Source: Mesocentrotus franciscanus
Lineage: Eukaryota > Echinodermata > Echinoidea > Camarodonta > Strongylocentrotidae
Length of the DNA stretch: 64,000 nt
Assembly (NCBI GenBank): GCA_037976565.1
Contig: CP137680.1
Coordinates: 25,803,403-25,867,402 of the forward strand
Direction: 5' to 3'
The number at the start of each line of letters is the position of its first letter. Within the stretch, counting starts at the first letter, position 1. Of this stretch, positions 58,241 through 64,000 are shown piece after piece. Under the pieces are notes generated by a model. The model was not told where the DNA came from. It ran no database searches and saw nothing but the letters and a program-made list of their open reading frames with translations. Position numbers and translations under genes: made by a program.

Positions 58241-58494
58241 AGATGGTGACCTGTGAATGATGAGCCTACCGGGCCATGCCCCTTAAACTGTAGGTAAACG
58301 GCACGCCCAGCCAGGTGGGTTTTAAATATTTTTAGATATTTTTTTTATACATAAGCTCATTTGTGTATTGCTTAATCAATCAAGTGACTTATTATTTTCT
58401 GTAACGCTTAGAATAATTTTGTTTATCTGAATCGTGTCTGGGAGATGGTGACCTGTGAATGATGAGCCTACGGGGCCCTGCCCCTTAAACTGTA
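58241..58494. repeat. 52-bp direct repeat, two copies 202 bp apart
   Basis: AGATGGTGACCTGTGAATGA then TGAGCCTACCGGGCCATGCC at 58241-58292 recurs at 58443-58494 with three or four differences. Origin unknown. Confidence 0.85.
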
Positions 58495-58692
58495 TAGGTG
58501 AAAGGACTGTATGAATTTCAAGGAGTAAATTATAATTTCTATCTCACGTTACGGCCATCTTGGAGGTTCTAAATGTTAAAAACTCAAAAAGGGCGTCTGC
58601 CCCTGCGGGCCCCTTGACTCCATCCGGAAAGATAGGAGTGGTTCCCAATACAACCCTTTGCTCTGTAAACTTGTCCATAGGAGAAAGGGGTT

Positions 58693-58787
58693 GTATGTGT
58701 GTGTGTGTGTGTGTGTGCGTGCGCGTGCGTGGGTGCGTGTGTGTGTGTGAGTGTGCGTGAGTGTGTGTGTGCGTGTGCGTGCATGTG
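58693..58787. repeat. (GT)n microsatellite at LINE 5' junction
   Basis: GT/GC-type dinucleotides for about 95 bp, ending where LINE coding sequence begins. Confidence 0.9.
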
Positions 58788-60353
58788 TTAAAAGACTTTT
58801 CGGATGGTGGAAACAGAGGGACCTTACGGTGCTTGGAAAAATTCATTTATTAAAAACATATGTATTATGTAAATTAAATTACGTTTTTGCTTCACTAGTG
58901 GTTCCAAAGTGGGTCATATCGGAAATACAGAAAATATGTTTTGAATTTATATGGAATGGGAGAGATCGAATTAAGAGATTAATATTGTATCAAGGTTACA
59001 ATGAAGGAGGGTTACGAATGACTAACTTTGACTCGTTTGTAAACACCCAACGGGTAATGTGGGTGAAAAGACTATTGTACGGAGAAAAATATATGAGATG
59101 GAAGCTATACTTTGATTTCTGCTTCAAAATGGTAGGGGGTAGATTTATTTTTTTGTGTAACTATGATTCCAGGTTATTAAGTCTCAAAGTACCTAAGTTC
59201 TATTTAGAAATGATCAAAGCATGGGAAGAGTTTGAAGGTTGTAGGAATTTTGAAGAAAAGAATAATCCAATTATTTTTAACAATAAAGAGTTCTTATTGG
59301 AAAAGAAAATAATTTTTGATGAGGAGTTGTTTAACAGTACTGTGAAGCTCCTCAGAGATGTATTATCAAGGAAGGTTTATGAATATTTATAGAGAAGTTA
59401 CAACATTTATTGTTTTGAATATTCATGATGGACGGAAATTTTCAGATTTTTCAAATGAGGTATGTAGGGAGATATTTAGTAGGCCTAGGAAAGTTACTCT
59501 TGTTAACAGACTAAGAGAAATTCAGTATAAACTGCTTCATGGAGCAATATATACCAGAGAACACTTATTCAGATTCGGCTTTGTTGTAGATAACTTGTGC
59601 TCATTTTGTAAGCAAAAGATTGAAACATATTTACACTTGTTCTGGGAGTGTGCACAGGTTCACAGGTTATGGCAGAATGTAATAGCTAAGTTTGAGCTAA
59701 GGGAATTAAGGTCTATCGACTGGATAGATATTCATTTAGGGTTGTCCGGTAATTCCCCACGAATAAAGATATTTAAGACAATTATTTTTGCAATGAAATA
59801 TTGGATATATAGATGCAGGGGTAAGTCCGTAATATTGTCTTTGGGGGAGTTTCAAAAAGAACTGTTGGAATTTAGGGAAGAAGAAAAGAATATTGCAGGG
59901 AGGGCAGGCAAATTGGCCTTACATTTACAGAAGTGGGAACAAGTGAAGTCTTCATGAGCTTTTAACACTGGGCTATTGTGGCTATTGTAGCCTCGTTTAA
60001 ATGATTTTTGTTATTTTTTATTTTTTGTAAATAGATTGTTTCTGTTTGTCTGTCGCTCCAATTTGGGGGTATTCTGAGGGGGCTATAGGAACAGTGTGCG
60101 TATATGTGTGGAAGTATGGTCGGATGGTGTGTGTGTCGCATGGTGGTGAGGGAGGGGTTAGTAGTGTGTTTGGTTGGATGGGGTCATTTGTTTTATGTTA
60201 CAATTGATTTCATTTTTGTTTTCATCAATCGTACAATCTATGTTATGAAAATGTTTTGAAATCATGTTAAGAAAAAACAATTGTATTTTATTTCTAAGAT
60301 TGATTTGTATTGTTTGGAATCAATAAAAAAACTATTGAAAAAAAGAAGAAAAA
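58787..60353 (+). mobile_element. Tx1/L1-like LINE, 3' half only
   Basis: The insertion begins in the C-terminal third of ORF2 directly after a GT microsatellite, continues through the stop near 59956, a 3' untranslated region of about 380 bp, an AATAAA at 60322-60327 and an A-rich tail ending about 60353. The A-rich tail, unlike the ATT or AATA tails of the other LINEs here, fits an L1-type element. Confidence 0.85.
58790..59957 (+). pseudogene. L1/Tx1-type ORF2 C-terminus, one frameshift
   Basis: Frame one (to 59392) reads FGWWKQRDLTVLGKIHLLKT, FIWNGRDRIKR and GGLRMTNFDSFVNTQRVMWV, typical of the post-RT region of L1/Tx1 ORF2. A single shift near 59385 leads to frame two (59358-59957), which contains CSFCKQKIETYLHLFWEC, the CxxC...H...C zinc-binding motif found at the C-terminus of many reverse transcriptases, then HRLW. 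It ends at TGA 59955-59957. The polymerase and endonuclease domains are absent. Confidence 0.88.
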
Positions 60354-60357
60354 AAAG

Positions 60358-60440
60358 TCTGTGCTAGAGGGAGAGAGGAAGAGGGGTGAGAAAAGGAAAG
60401 AAGAAAGAGAAAGAGAGAGAGAGAGAGAAAGAAAGAGGCG
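60358..60440. repeat. GA-rich tract
   Basis: Purine-rich sequence with GAGAGA runs; minus-strand Ser/Leu frame is spurious. Confidence 0.85.
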
Positions 60441-61258
60441 TTGAGGGGGCTACATAAACGATAGAAGAAAAAAGTAATAATTGCCCAAAGCTTAATTTTT
60501 ATATTGTATTGCATTAGTGTTATTACCACACAGTTTCTAGAAAATAAAATCAGCGAATGACGATTGAGTAAAATTCTGTTAACGCCACAATAGAAATTAT
60601 TCAACTGTGGTCCAGAAAGGTTGAAAACATGAATGAAGTTAGAACTCCATCCATTCTGAATAATTTGGCGTATGCATAGCATAGACCCTATGCAAAGTTG
60701 TTTTTTTTTTCTTCTTCTAGAGCTTTGGATGAGTGGAAAGGGGAGGGGGGTACGCCATCCATTTCATAAGCATGCATACGCCAGTGCAATCGAGCATGCA
60801 AACCAACCAACCAACTTTTCGGGATGACGGACAAACCAATGGCATCGGAAATAATGAGAATTGGTGAAACGTGGGTAATGGTACGGAATGAAAACATCCA
60901 GCGCCAATTAAAGATCGGGCCATTGATTCCCGAACTGGCCTTTCGCTGCAATTTGGTTTTCAACGACGGCTTTTTTTTCTAAGTCGCTCATATTTGATGC
61001 ACATAAAACATTAACGACAGTCATATTTCAAAGTTTTATTCAAGCGATTTCTGGAACACGAAACGTTGGTAGGTAGGAAAATAATCTTTAAATGAAAATG
61101 AAAACTATTCAAAAGAAGTTCTAGATGAACTTTTATTTGTGTTTATATCAATCGTAATCAAACAATTCTGAAGCAAAAAAATGTAGAACAGTTGTAATAT
61201 ACAACACAACGCACTGTAAGCATAAGAAACGGCCTATTATAGTCAATTTGTACATAAT
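60441..61258. other. Non-coding stretch, possible hAT-like end
   Basis: GCATGCATACGCCAGTG at 60772-60788 resembles an inverted hAT terminus like that of the 21556-21959 element. No partner found. Confidence 0.4.
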
Positions 61259-61899
61259 ATTTATTTATTTATTTATTTATTCATACATATTTATATAGGT
61301 ACACCAGATCAGAAATAAATCTGTTTTACATCTTGGACCTGGTATTAAAAGCATAATATAAAAAGTAGTAACAATACCAATTCAGTATTCAAAATTCAAG
61401 TATAACAAAGTAAAATACAGAATAGATCAAAGTAATACAAAACATGGTAACATAACAATTCAGGGCCTTAACAAAAATGGTGGCTACATATAACAATATC
61501 AAGTAGAAGTTAAAAGAACAAAAATATAGTCATATAAATGTATGCAAATGTAAGGTTGCAGCTTAGAGGTTGGGGTCATTACAATGGATTCGATTTTGAT
61601 TTTTTTTTGTACAATAATTTGAAAATATCCAGAGACTGAGCATTTTGAAAGTTATTGGGTAATAGATTCCATACTTTAGCACCGGAATATTAAAGACTGA
61701 CAATAAAGTTGAATGTTTGGTTTAGGCGGCACAACATTAAGGGAATTGGCATTACGCGTATTCAGTCCATGTCTATCGAAATACATTTCAATCTCATTGC
61801 ATAAACGGGATGGGGCAAGACCGTGGACACATTGGTAGATAGAAAATAATCACGTCGATCCTGAATTGTTTGCCAAGACAGATTTTTCATCAGGTCAAG

Positions 61900-63990
61900 A
61901 CCATCTTGTATGCAACTGACTTACATAACTGTCTTAAATAATCATTCCATTTCAGGTTTTCATGAATAATAATACCTAAGTACCTAGTAGAATGGACTTG
62001 TTCGATGAGTTCATGGTCAATGTAAATGTAAAGACATTCTGATGACTTAGTCGTAATTAACATTGTTTTGGTTTTACTTATATTTATCTAAAGACGGTTC
62101 CTTTTATACCAACTATTTAAAACATTCACTGCATTTTGTAAATTAAGAGTAACATTATGAATATTATCACCAGTAACATAAATAACTACATCGTCAGCAT
62201 AGAGCATACTGCATTATTAAGACATTCAGATGTATCATTGATAAATAATAGAAAGAGGACAGGAGCAAGTACACTACCCTGTGGTACCCCAACTAATAAT
62301 TCCTTTATAGCTGAGTTCTTACCCTTGGAACAAACTAGTTGTTTTCTTCCAGTAATATAATTTGAAAACCATTTCAACTCTTTATCATATATGCCATATT
62401 TCTCTAGTTTAAATAAGAGTAAATCATGATCAACGCAGTCAAAGCATTTGGATATGTCAAGAAAGCATGACCCAATAAATTCCTTATTATTAAGGGATTC
62501 ATGAAAATCGTCAATTACACGGTGAAGGCAGGTAATTGTAGAATGATGAGGGAGAAATGCATACTGGTCTAAATTTATCATATCGTGTTCTTTTATAATA
62601 ATAATAATAATAATAGTGCGCTCCGCAATTATTACCCCGGCTTAAGCACGGCTGCCAGTACGGCGCTCTAGCATTTCAAGGAATTAATTCCTGCCAGGTA
62701 CCCATTTACATCACCTGGGTTGAGTGTGGCAAATGTAGATCAATGTCTTGCCAAAGGACATTAGTGCCGCAGCGGGACTCGAACCGCGGACCTTGTGATC
62801 GACAGTCCGGCGACGTAACCACTCGACCACGACACCTCTACAGGAAGTTAAGTAATTCTAAGTTTGTAACTGAACTTCCTTCTCTATCATTTTTGATACG
62901 TGGCAAACTACGGAAATAGGGCGATAGTTAGTGATGTCATCTTTATTACCTTTTCCTTTATATACAGGGGTAGTGCGGGCAATTTTCCATTCACTAGGTA
63001 TAACACCTGACTTGAGGCTAGCATTAAAAATCGAACATAAAGATTCGGATATGAGGGGAGCTGCCAGCCTAAGTAATTTGGTATCGAAATCTAATATATC
63101 AAGATGACTAATGTTATCAAGACAATTTAGATAGTTCAAAATTTTAGAGGCTTGAATTTCTTGAATTTTAAAGTATGAATACATTTAAAGTGTTTCCAAT
63201 CTATATTATTTTTGTGAACAAAACTTTTGGAAATTTCTTTGCCAAAATTAATGAAGTAATTATTGATATCATTGCAGTCAAGGTTGCAGCTTTCTGTTTG
63301 ATTATTCTGGTTTGTTACCTTTTGTAATTCTTTCCAAAGTTTTTTTCGAGTCTGCTTTGTACTTATTTGTGATATCATTAAAATGGTTATGTTATTTTTA
63401 TTTATAAGACCAGTCATACGATTTCTCAATTTGCGATATTATTTATGGATTTCATTTGATTGCAAGAAATTAGATTTAGCCTTTAAATAATCTCTTTTAT
63501 AAATAATCTTGACAGTATCAGGTATAATTCAAGGACATGTTTTATTTTTTACTCGGGTCGATTTCACTGGAGAACATTTATTACAAATATTGATAAAAGC
63601 ATCTTTCCATTCATTCCAAGCATCAACTACGGATCGATGCTGGCAGTCACGTTTACTTAGAACATCTCAATTATTGATGTATTCAAGAAATTTATTTTCA
63701 TCAAAGGATTTGAAATTGCGAGACCGTTTGGTTTTATGCTCATTAATGGTGCCTTGAAAACATACACAAGTGAATATTAGGTAATGATCACTAATACTTA
63801 TTTTAGCAACGTCACTAATCATATGTTTTTTTCAGGCATAGAGGTTAATATATGATCAATACATTTGGAGGAAGAGGGTGTCACCCGTCTGGTTCAGTAT
63901 AATGGCACAACGATCATATTCATGTATATACGAATCAGTAGTCAGGTAGGAGTCAGTGCCTTGATCGGCAATGTCTTCATTGCCTGTATT
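61900..63990 (-). pseudogene. LINE endonuclease end and reverse transcriptase, disrupted
   Basis: From right to left: TRVTPSSSKCIDHILTS and ISDHYLIFTC (endonuclease C-terminus, about 63780-63890), a linker with NNYFINFGKEISKSF (near 63230), then WKIARTTPVYKGKGN and NYRPISVVCHVSKMIEKEV (62890-62995). After the SINE come DQYAFLPHHSTITCLH, motif A FLDISKCFDCVDHDLL, GVPQGSVLAPVLFLLFIND (start near 62293) and, after a frameshift, YADDVVIYVT (YADD codons at 62190-62201). A decayed thumb with STRYLGI-like sequence lies near 62000. No intact protein remains. Confidence 0.88.
62596..62841 (-). mobile_element. tRNA-derived SINE inside the LINE
   Basis: On the minus strand the head has an A box (TGGTCGAGTGG) and a perfect B box (GGTTCGAGTCC; plus-strand 62775-62785), then GGCACTAATGTCCTTTGGCA, GGTGATGTAAATGGGTACCT and AATGCTAGAGCGCC, ending with (ATT)n at 62596-62620. 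It is inserted after MIEKEV of the host LINE frame. Near-intact boxes and body make it one of the younger copies. Confidence 0.93.
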
Positions 63991-64000
63991 CTAATTGATA

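Larger units (their letters stand above)
61259..64000 (-). mobile_element. CR1/Jockey-type LINE, nearly complete, SINE-interrupted
   Basis: Minus-strand LINE of at least 2.7 kb running off the right window edge. It carries the end of an endonuclease domain (right), a linker, reverse transcriptase and a 3' region ending in (AATA)n at 61259-61283. A SINE in the same orientation is inserted at 62596-62841 within the RT fingers region. Stops and frameshifts are frequent in the 3' part. Confidence 0.88.

Overview
This is animal nuclear DNA, most likely from an echinoderm and probably a sea urchin (inference). Supporting signs are low GC, strong over-use of TACATGTA/ACATGTAC words, long GA/CT and TAA microsatellites, a tRNA-headed SINE with a (ATT)n tail, L2/CR1-like and Tx1/L1-like LINEs, and many non-autonomous hAT-like and TTAA-target DNA elements. 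There are no bacterial operons, rRNA genes, functional tRNA genes or CRISPR arrays. Almost the whole window is intergenic or intronic sequence made of nested mobile elements and tandem repeats. The only convincing host-gene signal is one exon at 5142-5394 on the minus strand, with an acceptor, a start codon in good context, about 61 codons and a GTAAGT donor. Most other open frames are translations of low-complexity DNA.

Layout. 0-6 kb: a foldback element, a short-TIR element carrying four GTAACGCGAGTTAC sites, several small hairpin elements, the exon, and a 27-bp minisatellite split by a TTAA-flanked element. 7-15 kb: an old SINE, a 1.67-kb TIR element filled with hairpin-bearing tandem repeats, a 1-kb TTAA element with smaller elements inside, a 1.1-kb TIR element with a pyrimidine core, and a 404-bp TA-flanked MITE. 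16-18 kb: an ancient RNase H-bearing LINE split by another TTAA element. 21.5-22.4 kb: two nested hAT-like elements, each with an exact 8-bp target duplication. 22-34 kb: microsatellites, a SINE with a 208-bp TAA tract, a telomere-like degenerate repeat and a long-TIR MITE. 36-43.6 kb: a LINE cluster made of an L2 fragment, a 30-bp minisatellite open in several frames, a nearly full-length EN+RT LINE and a young L2. 44-54 kb: purine-rich low-complexity DNA, two minisatellites, a SINE and two TIR elements. 54.7-64 kb: a second copy of the 38-40 kb LINE, a second hairpin-array element, a Tx1/L1-like LINE 3' half, and a minus-strand LINE interrupted by a SINE.

The main biological points are these. 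Two unrelated TIR elements (7765-9431 and 56246-57395) share one architecture: short terminal repeats around a tandem array in which every unit carries a GC-rich hairpin, and in both arrays some stem changes are matched on the opposite arm. The SINE and the L2 LINE share their 3' end (GCGCTATAT followed by ATT repeats), which suggests the LINE machinery mobilises the SINE. Two LINE copies 16 kb apart share the same nonsense codon, so they descend from an already defective source.
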